Origin: Bimastos eiseni
Lineage: Eukaryota; Annelida; Clitellata; Crassiclitellata; Lumbricidae
DNA: 64,000 nucleotides
Direction: 5' to 3'
Assembly: GCA_959347315.1 (NCBI GenBank)
Contig: OY365814.1
Location: 2,593,661 to 2,657,660, forward strand
The first letter of the stretch is position 1. Every line of letters begins with the position of its first letter. This document shows positions 21,361-32,943 of the stretch, in pieces. The notes beneath the pieces are model-generated. The model worked only from the letters and a program-made list of their open reading frames with translations, ran no database searches and was not told the origin of the DNA. The position numbers and the translations under genes are program-made.

Positions 21361-22640
21361 AAAAAAAAATAATAATAATGATAATAATAGTAATAATAAT
21401 AATAATAATATTAATAATAACAATAACATTAAAAACAACAACAGCAATAACAATATCAATAAAAATAACAAGAACAATGACAAATGTAATGACAATGACA
21501 ATGATAGTGACAATGACAATAACGATTAAAAAAGCAATGGGAATAACAATTACAATAACGATGACAATAACAATAACAGCAATAGCATTACACACAATAA
21601 CAATGAAAATAACAATTTCGATAATAACAATGACAATAATAACAATAACAAGAATTACAATGGCAATAAAAATAACTACAATCACAACAATAACAGTAAC
21701 AATAAAAATGGCAATAATAAAAAAATAGTTACAATAACAACAATTACAATAACAATAAAAATAACAACAATGACACCAATAACAATAGAAATTACTGTTA
21801 TGGTTATTGTTAATACTATTTTTATGGTTGTTGCTACTGCTATTGCAACTGCTATTAAAATTGTCATCGTTACTGTTATTGCTAATGCTATTGTTAATGC
21901 CAATGTTATTTTATTTATTGCTGCTATTGTTTTTGTTATTGTCGTTGCTATTGCTATTGCTATTGATATTGCTAATATCATAGTCATTAATTTTGTTATT
22001 GTTATTGTTATTGTTAATGCTGTTATTTTCATTGATGCTATTATTATTGCTGTTACTGTTATTGTTATTGCCTAATTATTGTTATTGTTATTGTTATTGT
22101 CATTGCTGTTGCCGCTGTTAATGCAATTGCTATTTGAATTGCTATTGCCAATGTAATTGTTATTGCTATTGCTATTATAGTGGTTATTATTGTTATTTCT
22201 ATTGCTGGCATAGTTATTGCCGTTATTGCTATTGCGGTTTTTGCTATTGTTTCTGCTGTTTTTGTTATTGTTTTTGTAAATATTTTTAATGCTATTGCTG
22301 TTATAGTAATTGTTGCTACTGTTACTGTTGTTGCTATTGTCACTGTTTTTGCTATTGTTATTGATTCTGCTATGGTTACTGTTATTCTTATTGTTATTTC
22401 TTTTATTTTTATTGCTGTTATTGTTATTGATGTCATTAATATTACTGTTATTGCTTTTTTGGGTTATTGCTAATGTTATTGCTATTGTTATTGTTATTGT
22501 TATTGATTTTGTTACCGTCATTGCTATTGTTAATGCTGGTATCGTCGTTGCGGTTATTGTTATTGATGGTATTATTATTGCTTTGTTTTGGTTATTGCTA
22601 ATGTTAGTGCTATTGCTATTGCTATTGTTAATGCTCGTTG
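21361..22640. repeat. Strand-switching hexanucleotide repeat (AACAAT/ATTGTT)
   Basis: From 21361 to about 21790 the sequence is imperfect (aataacaatgac)n. From about 21790 to 22640 it becomes its reverse complement, (gttattattgct)n. The two halves form a giant imperfect palindrome. Long frames on both strands (Ile/Val/Thr-rich, Asn/Ser-rich or Leu-rich) come only from the repeat and are not genes. Confidence 0.95.
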
Positions 22641-23720
22641 ATTAATTAACTCCCCTATTGCATTAGACGTGGTAGTCAATTTATCCTATGAAAAACTAAC
22701 TCTCCTATTGCGTTAGATATGGTAGTCAATTTATCCCAGGAAGAATTAACTCCCCGAGAGTCAGTTTGTTCTAGGTAGAATAAACTCACCAATTGCACAA
22801 GATTTGGAAGTCAATTTATCCTAGGAAGAACGGACTTTCAGGGAGTCAGTTTGTCCTAGGAAGATTTAACTCTCCTACTGCATTGGGTATAGTAGTCAAT
22901 TATTCCTAGGAGGAATTAACTTCCCGGGAGTCATTTTCTAGGAAGAATTCTAGGAAGACTTAACTCCGCTCCTGCTTTAGGTATAAGAGTCAATTTTTTG
23001 TAGAAAGAGTTGACTCCCCTGGATCAATATGTCTCAGGAAGAATTAACTCCCCTTCGGCTTTTGGTATAGGAGTCAATTTATCCTAGAAGCAATTAACTT
23101 CCCTTGATCAATTTGTCCTAGGAAGAATTAACTTCCCTATTGCATTAGATATGGGAGTCAATTTTCCCTAGGTCGAATCAACGTCCCAGGAGTCAGTTTG
23201 TTCGAGGAAGAATTAACTCCCCTACTGCATTAGGTATAGGAGTCAATTTATCCTTTAAAGGAATTTACCATTAGGTATAGGAGTCAAATTATCCTTTAAA
23301 GGAATTTACTCCCCTGGATCAATTTGTTCTTGGTAGAATTAACTCCCCTACTGCATTAGGTATAGGTGTCAATTTTTCATAGAAGGAATTAACTCCCCGG
23401 GAGTCACTTTATCTTTTGAAGAATTAACTCCCTTACTGCATTAGGTATATGAGTAATTTTGTCTTCGGAGGAATTAACTCGCCTTCAGTCAATATGTCCT
23501 AGGTAGAATTAACTCCCCTTTTGCATTAACTATCGGAGTCGGTATATCCTAGGACGAATTAACTCCTCGGGAGTCAGTTTGTCCTAGGTAGAATTAACTC
23601 CCCGGGAGTGTTTATTCGCAGGGGAGAGTGTATTTATCCTAGGAACAATTAACTCCAGAGTCAATATATCCTTGGTACAATACACTCCGGGAGTTAATTT
23701 ATACGGGAAGTTAATTTAGC
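22641..23720. repeat. Right arm of fold-back structure: palindromic-unit array
   Basis: About 25 units alternate between a 34-bp form (gggagtcagtttgtcctagg then aagaattaactcccc) and a roughly 50-bp form containing tattgcattaggtatag. Each unit is a quasi-palindrome centred on CCTAGG. It is inverted relative to 19.44-19.79 kb. Confidence 0.9.
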
Positions 23721-23826
23721 CTCCATCACCGACGCTGTACGATAGCCTATTATACAAGCGTTCCTTGCACCTGTTAGCAAACCGTACACGACTCTTGCAC
23801 TGTGATTAATATCCCCTAAATATATG

Positions 23827-23830
<4 letters not shown>

Positions 23831-23865
<35 letters not shown>

Positions 23866-23880
23866 ATGTGTGTGTGAGAG
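23831..23880. repeat. (TA)n(TG)n microsatellite
   Basis: A TA run passes into TG/GA dinucleotides. Confidence 0.95.
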
Positions 23881-24083
23881 AGACCAGAGGTCAAAACTCG
23901 CCGTTTGTCAGCTCCTAGTCTAGTTATTGAGATAAAGGTTGAAATAGGTCGGAGAGGTCCAGTGGCTAAATTGCTCATCCAGAGGTGGTGGATCTCCAAA
24001 TCTTTTCAAGATCCAGAAGCCAAAAACCTAAGCGGATAATATATATATTCTTCTATATATATATACTTCTTATATTCTTATAT

Positions 24084-24746
24084 TCTTATCAGCATGGCTT
24101 TCAACCGGGTCATTCTACAGCTCTGTCCTTACTCGACTTACATGATCACGTTTCTGTTGCCATTGATCGAAATGAATTCTTTGTGGGAATCTTTATTGAC
24201 ATCGCCAAAGCCTTTGACTCTGTTGACATCTTATTAGCAAAATTAAATAACTTAGGCATTCGTGGTTTGGCGCTGGACTGGTTCCAGAGCTACTTGTGTA
24301 ATAGATTGCAATATGTTTCTTGCAATGGCTCAATCTCTACAACCAAATTAATAAAATATGGCGTTCCTCAGGGCTCCATTTTAGGACCCTTACTATTCCT
24401 ACTTTTCATTAATGGCCTGCCTAACGCTTCGTGGCCTCTACATTTTTTTCTCTTCGCCGATGACACGAGCATTCTTGCTTCTGACTCCTCTTATGTTGAA
24501 TTACTTATACTCCTTAATCGGGAACTTGTTCAGGTGAATAACTGGTTCATGGCTAGCAGACTCACGCTTAATACCACTAAAACTAACTATATTCTTTTTG
24601 CTTCGCATCGTAAACACACTCCCCCGACTGAAGTGGTCTTAATGATAAACAACGTTCCGTTGCCTAAAGTCATCTCCACCAAATTTCTAGGCGTTTATTT
24701 TGACCAATCTCTTACATGGAAAACCCACATTGATAAGATTGCATAA
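24084..24746 (+). pseudogene. Non-LTR retrotransposon reverse transcriptase fragment (CR1/L2/Jockey-like)
   Basis: The frame encodes the RT fingers and palm: QHGFQPGHSTALSLL, motif A GIFIDIAKAFDSVD, the YGVPQGSILGPLLFLL block, and catalytic FLFADDTSIL. It ends with FLGVYFDQSLTWKTHIDKIA and a TAA. Further homologous sequence in other frames extends to about 24860. The palm is complete, but the endonuclease and early RT are missing: an AT-repeat (24040-24083) lies immediately upstream, so the copy is 5'-truncated and the first residues of the open frame are not part of the protein. The catalytic Asp pair is intact. CR1, L2 and Jockey clades cannot be separated by eye. Confidence 0.9.
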
Positions 24747-24942
24747 AAAATAGCAAAAATCTCATTGTACCTCGTTTTCGGACTGCCTGTCAGTGGCTGG
24801 CTGACTTCCTGGTCCTGCGACTGGGAATGGACTCCCTCATTAAGACCATGGTTAGTCATAGAATGCACTCAGTGTCAATTATATATGTTTATAGTTTATA
24901 CATTTACGTGGTCAAGACGTTATATATATATATATATATGTC

Positions 24943-25014
24943 AGCTTGAGCTCGTGGTCAAAACGTTATATATATATATATATATACATAAAGTGTTGAC
25001 CACGAGCTCAAGCT
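24943..25014. repeat. Perfect 18-bp hairpin around AT repeat
   Basis: agcttgagctcgtggtca at 24943-24960 is the exact reverse complement of 24997-25014, with a 36-base AT-rich loop. A related cgtggtcaagacgtt lies at 24907. Confidence 0.9.
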
Positions 25015-25079
25015 CACAGGCTGTTATCGGTAGAGATCTACTAAAACAACAACCAGCCGCAAGCTAGTCATGGCTCAAG

Positions 25080-26640
25080 TCATTTCGAATATGCATGTGT
25101 ATACAAATAGAGAGGCCTATATATGAACGTATATATTTTTTTCGAGTCTTGCCTGTGCGCTTTTGAGACTATGAATGCGTTGGCTATCATCCGCAAGTAA
25201 TAATACAGCCGCGGCAACTTTAGTAAGTACGTAAGTAGTTTCTTAGGATTAAGTGAACACCGAAAGCGCTAATCTGATATTGTTGGGTGGTGGATCTAAT
25301 TTTTTACTTGTTGGATCTCGTATGTGAGGTGGTGGATCTCATAACCAAGGTGCAGGATCTCAGATCCGGCGAGATCCGGCTGAATTTAACCACTGGAGAG
25401 GTCAAAAACACAGAATATCGTTTTATGGTATATTGCTATAAATAAATATGTCTTAGTAATACTTAGTCGGAGAAAAATAATTTTAATGGATGCAGTGTCA
25501 AGATTTGCATTGCTAAATATGCAGGTTTTCAGAGGTGTACGACCAAGACTTCTTCTGCCACCTGCCATAATTTGTAAAATAGCGACAAAATTTTGATCCC
25601 GTGTGCTGTATTTCGTAAAGAATATAACCCTTTTTATGCAAAATTGTGGAGCATTCGAGTATTTGTTGCCAGGAATTTCAATGACACAAATATTCTGAAA
25701 CTTTGACTTCGATTTTCTCAGTTGTCATAATTCTACTAATGAAAGAGTATAACGAGTATAACTTCAGTCAGAAAAACGCTAGTTTGATTCTGTAAAAAGT
25801 ATTTAGAAGCACATGCATTGTAGAAAATGATTTAAGAAAGAAAGGTGAAAAAACAACAAGTGATGGGTTTTTACTTCTGATATTTTAAATATGTTGTCAA
25901 TATTCTGTTTCCACGTGCGCTTTTAATTTGGTACAAAGCGGTGCACGTGCCTGCGTTAGCCCTAGAATGAAGAAACTGAGCTTTCAATTTATTTTTATAA
26001 CGTATTATTATTGCGACGTGTAAATATTCATGAATATAAAATCGAAAGCATGTTATCGCACTGAAAGCAACAATTTCAGCAACGAAATTGTCTTAATAGT
26101 CAAGGACAAATTCGACGACTTACATCATCAGCTGATTATTTTCATCAAAGTCAACACATGTAGGTCTGCAGAAGACTGTGGCAGCAACTGCGACATGAAG
26201 CAACTACCGATAGGAAAACGAGAGCAAATACTCTTGCTTACACGCTGATCAAGCACTTCCTGAATACTAAAATCCGTTAATTAGACTTATGTATTATAGA
26301 CTTTTGAAATGACTCAATCAATAGTCGGAATTATGCGGGGTACAGGCCTATGCTCAGAGAAAGCCGGATTCTTCTTTGCATGATGCTTAACTTCATCTAT
26401 CAGGATAGATTTTAGTTGTTCGTAAACACGAGGTGTGTCATAGGATATAAAATGAGGGCTTAGACAAAGCAGGACAACCATATTCTCAGTAATCTTAATT
26501 AATTAAAAAATAAATAAACAAACAACGATGACCGTAGAATTGCAACACACTAGCGTGAAGAGCGGACATTAAGCAGGATGCGATATCGATACCCGCCACC
26601 CCAAAACAGTCTACTCAATCTTCTGCTCCCTAGTTGACCA
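25080..26640. other. No gene recognised
   Basis: AT-rich sequence. Near 25283-25370 the phrase ggtggatct(c) is repeated four times. ccagtgg(t/c)taaatt occurs near 23960 on plus and near 25390 on minus, a weak inverted pair that flanks the RT fragment. No frame shows a known motif. Confidence 0.4.
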
Positions 26641-26676
26641 CGGCATACTATGCAGTGGGACAAATGGACGCCTTAT

Positions 26677-26869
26677 TTTATTGTTACTGTTAGTGCTATT
26701 GCTACTGTTATTGCTAGTGTTATTAGCGTTATTGTCAGTGTTAGTGTTATTGCTAGTGTCTTTTTAAGTGTTACAGTTATTCTTACTGTTCTTATTATCG
26801 TTATTGTTATTTGCTATTGTCACTGTCGTTTAATTGTTATTGTTATTTTTACGGTTTCTGTTATTATTA

Positions 26870-26914
<45 letters not shown>
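26677..26914. repeat. Degenerate (ATTGTT)n to (ATT)n microsatellite
   Basis: Hexanucleotide ttattgttactg-type sequence ends in pure (att)n next to the RT/REL fragment. Confidence 0.95.
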
Positions 26915-26916
<2 letters not shown>

Positions 26917-26920
26917 TCTT

Positions 26921-27145
26921 TTTATGCCCTGAGGTACTTCGTTCCCCAGGGACTTAGAAACTACAACTACGGTGCCGAATTATTTGTCTGGAGGGTCAGG
27001 CCTCGTCTTCTGGGATGGAAGAAAAGGTGATATTAAAAGCCACGAGATTATAGCGCTGGATGCAAATTGACAAGCATTGAGAGAGGAACTTCACCTCGCG
27101 CTTATCATCAGTCATGGAGGAATTTCTGTCGCCAATCTCTTATTC
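26921..27145 (-). pseudogene. 3' end of RT/REL retroelement family, minus orientation
   Basis: Read on the minus strand, this matches the end of the element at 21.1-21.36 kb: the last about 45 codons, the gacgaggcctgacc stop context, and the 3' tail with ccctggggaacgaagtacc. It is truncated upstream (27145) by an (att)n run and ends in (att)n at 26914, so it is bordered by the same trinucleotide repeat on both sides. Confidence 0.75.

Positions 27146-27193
<48 letters not shown>
27141..27193. repeat. (TTA)n microsatellite
   Basis: An almost pure att run. Confidence 0.95.
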
Positions 27194-27194
<1 letters not shown>

Positions 27195-27199
27195 TCATT

Positions 27200-27386
27200 G
27201 GCATTGCCAACGGATCTGTCTTCATGCTATCTGGGTCGCCGCTTGTCAGTGGACTGTAATCTTGACATGGTGCCCTGAAAAGCCACCGCATTGAAACGTT
27301 GGATCAATGCCGACAAGTTCTGGAAAAGGAAGTTTGTCTCTCGGGTGTCACCGGTAGTTGTCGAAAGTCGGCGTCCAGTCTCAGAC
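27200..27386 (-). repeat. Left arm of 187-bp inverted repeat (REL C-terminus)
   Basis: This arm is nearly the perfect reverse complement of 28008-28193; only a few mismatches are seen (for example near 27220 and 27258). Read on minus it is the C-terminal coding end of the RT/REL family. Confidence 0.93.
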
Positions 27387-27745
27387 TATTATTATCATTA
27401 TTTTTATTATTATTATTATCGTTATCATTAGTAGTAGTAGCAGTAGTAGTAGTAGAAGTAGTAGTAGTAGTAGTAGTAGGTGGAGTAGTAGGTGGAGTAA
27501 GTGGAGGAGTAGTAGTAGTGGGAGAACTAGTAGTAGTTCTAGTATTTATAAACTTGGCCCGAGGTACATATGATCCCTCAGAAACTATGATTATTATTAG
27601 TAGTAGTAGTAATTATTATTACTATTATTATAATTACTATTTTTATTATTATCAATTATTAATTACAATTATTATCATTATCATTAATATTATTATTATG
27701 ATTATTATTATTGTTATTATTATTATTATTAATTATCGTAATTAA
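27387..27745. repeat. Compound (ATT)n/(AGT)n microsatellite
   Basis: att and agt trinucleotides are interrupted by a short retroelement tail (cccgaggtacatatgatccctcagaaa, near 27558). Frames here are repeat artefacts. Confidence 0.9.
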
Positions 27746-27789
27746 TCTAGATTAGATGGAAATAGACCGGACGGGCAGACCCTGATACC

Positions 27790-28137
27790 GTGGAGTGGGG
27801 GGCGGGCCTTACTTTTGGACGCAACTGTGGTGGACACAGTGGCCGCTTCTCTTATATCCCCGAGACAGCTTCCACAGCTGGAGGAGCGGCGGAGATAGCA
27901 GCCACAAGGAAACACAAAAAATATTCTGAGCTAGAGAAGAAATACACTTTTGTTCCAATCGCTATAGAAACCTTCGGTTCCCTCAATAGTGACGGTCTCG
28001 CCTTTCTGTCTGAGACTGGACGCCGACTTTCGACAACTACCGGTGACACCCGAGAGACAAACTTCCTTTTCCAGAACTTGTCGGCATTGATCCAACGTTT
28101 CAATGCGGTGGCTTTTCAGGGCACCATGTCAAGATAA
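27790..28137 (+). pseudogene. RT/REL retroelement C-terminal fragment
   Basis: A 115-residue frame matches the C-terminus of the protein at 20.67-21.29 kb: VPIAIETFGSLNSDGLAFL, ETGRRLSTTTGDTRETNFLF and IQRFNAVAFQGT. The nuclease core and RT are missing. Its last 130 bp plus 56 bp of 3' sequence form the right arm of the inverted repeat. Confidence 0.75.
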
Positions 28138-28193
28138 AATCCACTGACAAGCGGCGACCCAGATAGCCTGATGACAGATCCGTTGGCAATGCC
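28008..28193 (+). repeat. Right arm of 187-bp inverted repeat
   Basis: Pairs with 27200-27386. The spacer of about 620 bp holds microsatellite and the upstream part of the retroelement fragment. Confidence 0.93.
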
Positions 28194-29439
28194 ATCAAGG
28201 AATAACACTATATGTGACATATTATTATCATAATAATAATAACAATAGTAATCATAATAACTATAATAATAATACATTATTATGATTATTATTATTTCTA
28301 TTGAGAAGGAAAATTATATAACGGTATTAATTTAATCACACATGTGGATCCAACAACAACATTTCAATAAATGTTTGATTCCACGATTATGCGCTTGGTC
28401 CAGAGACTCTGAAGTATTGTTTATCTTGAACTATTATTAAGACTCCGTGGTTTATGCGATTATGCGATTTCGCAAAAATTTTGTAATGTCAAGTTTTCGC
28501 AAATCATTACATAAAGTTAGGACATTTCGGTCAATGTCAACTATAATTGTCCAGGCTTGTCCAGGCTATTATTATCCTATAGGGGTTATAGTTTACCGAC
28601 CATACGACGTAATTGTTGATGACTAGGATCCATGGGTTATGCTATCATGCGGTTTCGCATATTTTCGCATGCATGTAATTTAGGAATTTCTTTACCTAAT
28701 CCTCGGGGACCTAACTATTATTATGCCCTACATATACATACAAAATCCCGAAAGAATGATCCCTTTATAAATTGCATCCTGCTTCGAAATAACCTTTATG
28801 TTGGTCATGTTCACTAAGCTGTTAAGTAGAAAGTATCGCTTATTTACACGGCCTATAAAATAGTAAGCCTATTTCAAGCAGCTGTTCAATTCCGGTAACG
28901 GCAGATAGAGGCCTAGATACATCTGGTACCAGGCGGTGGTCTGTAAGCTTATCTGTTGTTTTGTCGATTAATAGACTAACTGTACATGTAGTTAGGTAGC
29001 CCACAGTTTAAACAATCAAATTATGTAGGCACTATGCATTTCGCTCAGTGCGGGCAGTTTCAGGATTTTGTCTATTTAGCACATCATCGTTTTTATTAAG
29101 GTCTCTGACTTCACATAAAAATAATGATAAGAGACACAGTGATAACAGGATGTAGAACTGATGTCATTTGTAATGCGCCATTCCACAGAAAACCAGTTAA
29201 GATAACGTAAGTTCAATGCATTTGATGAAGAATTAGATTTTTATAACGACTAACAACTAGTTAGTAAAAACAATTTAATAAAGTGTCATAATTATGTACT
29301 GATTCTTGTAAATTACTCCATTCTTCATTCTAGACAAAATTAGTAGGCCTAAGTCTATCACAACCACTTCCGTATAGGTTTCATTCTAGCAAAATTATCA
29401 ATTACTTTTTAAAAATCCACGTCAGCAGCAAAACTGCCT
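28194..29439. other. No gene recognised; short (AAT)n at 28220-28312
   Basis: A short imperfect direct repeat of ttatgc.at.atgcg.tttcgca occurs near 28452 and 28635. Otherwise AT-rich and featureless. Confidence 0.4.
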
Positions 29440-30570
29440 TTCGATCGTAATCAAAGCTAAGCTGGACAACCAACCTTTCTTAGTTCTCTGTGTAAGATTT
29501 AATGAGTTTGAGACGACTGAAGGATCGTTCTACTCCAGAACTGCCTACTTGCAAAGTCAGAAAAATGCGATACAATGTTGACAGGTTATTAAATGGTTTT
29601 TGTTTTTCAATTCGACTATAGTCAATAAATCTAGTACTATATACATTATTCATTGGCCATCATAATTGTCAGTACGCTGTTGATGGTCACTGCCATGTCC
29701 TGAGTTTCCTCTTCACTTGAACCTTCGTTGCTGATAAAAATTCTTTCTTTATACATGTCTCTAAATGATAGATATTCTTGCATTATTTCAGTTCCACTTT
29801 CAACTACATCTGAGTAGGTGACTGCCAAATGTTCCAAATTTTTAAAATTGTCTACAGTGCCAAAACTTTTGGATCTAAACAACTATATTTGGAAGCCAAA
29901 CCTTTAAATGCTCAAATCTTTTATTTGTGTTACTTATGACAGAATCCATTGACACTAAATACGTTTTCACAAAAATTTTTTTAGAGCATCAGATATCCTA
30001 TCATCCTTTGAAATTTTTTCTTGGAATCTTTTTCGTTTGTTTGATCTCTTATATTCGGTAGAAACATCACATTTCTTAGCTAGCTCGTTAGCTTAATTCT
30101 CGGCCTTTTGAAATTCTGATTCGAATTTATTTTCCCAGCTTCTCGTGTCATTTTCAAAAACGCTGAATCGAATGACAAGCTGTTAACAAATTAATATTGA
30201 TTTTCTGTAAATAGGGCCTAACTGGATAAATTGAAAGCCTTGTGCAGAATTTGTTTCCAAGATATTAAATGAACTAATAATTCGTAAGTCACAATTGTAG
30301 CAACAATCCCCGTTACCTTTGCAATCTGTTTAGTGGTACAGTTTTTAATTTCACGATCAACAATTCTTTGTAAGGTACGGACCAGTGCCGGTAATTTATG
30401 CAGAACAGCACCAAATGCTGATTTTCTGCACGCCCATCTGGTAACACAAAGTTGTTTCAGAGTCAAAGAAAAAAAATGTTTTTTTGCATTGTTCTTCTTT
30501 TGGTATTGAAAGACGAGGTAAACTGCCGAAAAAAAGTTATAATTTTCCGTTCTACGAAAATACGACAATT
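29440..30570 (-). pseudogene. hAT-type (ZMYM1-like) transposase relic
   Basis: On the minus strand, 30568-30218 gives LKQLCVTRWACRKSAFGAV, the block typical of hAT/DUF4371-type transposases shared with ZMYM1-like proteins. 29882-29646 continues with helical sequence. 29600-29475 gives the C-terminal dimerisation domain (LTLQVGSSGVERSFSRLKLI) with the diagnostic ERSFS. Stops and frame changes separate the blocks and the zinc-finger N-terminus is missing. Confidence 0.75.
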
Positions 30571-30854
30571 AATAACGTTATAAATATTAGGGGAAATAAT
30601 ATTTATAAATTATAACGTGTAGTAGACGCGCATGATTTATTAATAATGGAATCTAAACATTCTGTACGCTACTGCTTGAATCGTCTTCTCTTACAACCGC
30701 GTCTACACCCTGGGGCGCAAACTAAAACTCTTCTCACTAAACTTATAGGCCTAGCTGTTCTTTTTCGGCGCGTTTTAGTCGGTGGCGATTCTGAGCTCTG
30801 AATAGTTTCCTTGAAGGGACTCAGGATCAATTCCAGAATGACTGACAACTGTGG

Positions 30855-32243
30855 CAGAGGCGTAGCTAGGGGGCAGGAGGAACTACTGTCCCCGGGCGCC
30901 AAGTTGGAGGCGGCGCCAAATGAGGATTAAAACTTTTTATTTTGCTTATTTTTGATGCAAATTAATTTATCTCAACTAAGCTAGTAGGAATAAAATTTGG
31001 CGCCCCACCAATATCCTGATTGTAAACAGGTTGTCAAACATGATTTTGGCGCCTTCTTGAGCCACTGATCAGTGATCACTAGGGCTCCGTAAGGGTCGAC
31101 ATAATACTCATTACGTATTTCCAATCAACGCAACTCACTGCAAATTCTCTAACAATTGCTATTTCAATTGCGTGCAGTGAGCGGTCCCTCAGCAAATTGA
31201 GGTTAATTTTGTCGTATGTGCGGGCTTCAATGGGACAAGATCGTCTCAGCGATCTTGTTCTTCTTTGTATCGAACGAGAAACATTGGAGAAAACAAATTT
31301 TTATAGCATTATTGACCGATATTATTTGCGACAGTTAAATCAAGAAAAATTAATTTTCTGGACTGCCTATGATAGTCATGTCTAAACAGCCTTTAGATAA
31401 ATAAATGAAGTCACATGATTATTGACCAATTTTGACCCGATCCTCTCGTCATAAGTCGTGACCAACGTCATAACCCTTAGAAATGACGTCACAAAGCTCT
31501 GTACTTTTGAAATAAACAGATGTCCAGAATGTCATATGCACGTTTTCTTATAAGGTAATTATAACTATATAAATGCTTTAAACTATATCGTAGAACGATG
31601 AAAAAATAAAGAAGCTAGAATTATTACATTCATTATGCATTCCAATAACTTGAATTAATCCAAACTTTATGCTTCTCCATTCTTCCACGGAAAAACAAAA
31701 TGCTCCTTCATGGAATAAATATGGAGGGCTTGTATCTCATCATCCTGTTCAATTGATATTCCATTCAGATACAGCTTTTCTTCGTCTACTCAATCTGCAC
31801 TCTCTACATTTACCTCATTTACGTTTACCACAATCAGTTCACGTTGCCTACGTGAATCAATTCTCTGTCATTTGATGTGTTCTTGTCAAATAATTTTCCT
31901 GCTTGTGAATAACAGAATGGCTGCCTCACTTCCAAAACCACAAAGTTGACACCGAGTGCCAAAACAGGCAATTCAAAATTACGAATGCAATAATAATCGC
32001 AATTATTGTTGCAAAATTGTGTTAAATAATTACTGTTAATTAAGCGGAACTTGCTTAACTGAGTACAAGTTTTAATATAATTGTGAATTTTTAAGTGTCA
32101 TTTGATGATGTGACGTCACATTTCGTCGACCCTCCATCCGTCATAGGCCTACATAGGCGCGTAACGTCATTTTTGGATGGCCCCGAAGGGGCGCCAATTC
32201 TGTAGTTTGTCCACGGGCGCAAAATGCCCTAGCTACGCCTCTG
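30855..32243. mobile_element. hAT element with CAGAGGCGTAGCTAGG inverted ends
   Basis: CAGAGGCGTAGCTAGG starts at 30855 and its reverse complement ends at 32243. Flanks are aactgtgg (30847-30854) and tactgttg (32244-32251), 6 of 8 matching, consistent with an aged 8-bp hAT target duplication. Read from the right end inward on minus, about 580 bp match the hAT 5' region at 56.34-56.95 kb. It contains a transposase tail in the opposite direction to that expected (31197-31385 plus), so part of the inside is inverted or nested. Confidence 0.85.
31160..31385 (+). pseudogene. hAT transposase C-terminal tail
   Basis: The frame gives LILSYVRASMGQDRLSDLVL, the end of the hAT dimerisation domain, then a stop at 31383-31385. 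It is closely similar to the minus-strand tail at 61754-61512 and the piece at 62.2 kb, including about 150 bp of 3' sequence (cagatgtccagaatgt). Confidence 0.75.
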
Positions 32244-32619
32244 TACTGTTGAATGAATTAATTAATGAACGAATGCTGACCATGCAAAATAATTACTTTC
32301 ATTTTACAGTTTGGCATCTGATTTTAGCTCTGCGCTATTATGCTTCTATTTCTGGCTATAGGTATTCAATATTGAACCCCAGTTCTTACGCACCAAATAC
32401 GACTTGCAGACGTCTGAACAGTAAGGTTGACAGCCTGTTTGATCGTTCGGATGTACACATAATTTGAGCAAAAAATTTTTTGCCACAAAGACCAAACCAT
32501 GGTATAATCGTATCTAGAATTGTAGTAGAGAATTGGATAAACTGGCGCATTCAACCTAATCATTGGTCAAAAACACCAATCTATAGGTTACCATGCGCAT
32601 TAGTAACCTATCTTAGGTC

Positions 32620-32880
32620 ACACAATTATAAAACAACAACAACCAAACCCATAGGTCAAGCACCACAATATTACAAATGAGCCAACATTCATGGACAAAC
32701 ATAAGACTTAGGTTGCAGCACTCACCATAAGGTCACAAAATTACCAAAACAACAACAACAACAACTAAAACCATAAGTCAAACACCAACCTATAACTCAC
32801 TACAATATTGCCAAATGAGTCACAATTCATGAACAAACCTAGGTCATAGGTCACAACACCCACTAGTAGGTTAAAACGCC
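32620..32880. repeat. Two-copy tandem repeat of about 125 bp with aac-rich stretch
   Basis: gtcacacaattataaaacaacaacaaccaaacccataggtcaa is repeated in diverged form about 115 bp later (ggtcacaaaattaccaaaacaac onward); gagccaacattcatgg matches gagtcacaattcatga. Confidence 0.7.
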
Positions 32881-32943
32881 AAGAATTTCCAAACGTTTCG
32901 ATATTGGGAATTACCAAAAGTTCCGGCCGAGTCAGCAGTTTCG

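Noticed and set aside
21271..22645. Many overlapping frames rich in Ile/Val/Thr, Asn or Leu
   Set aside because: All lie in the strand-switching hexanucleotide repeat and are open on both strands.
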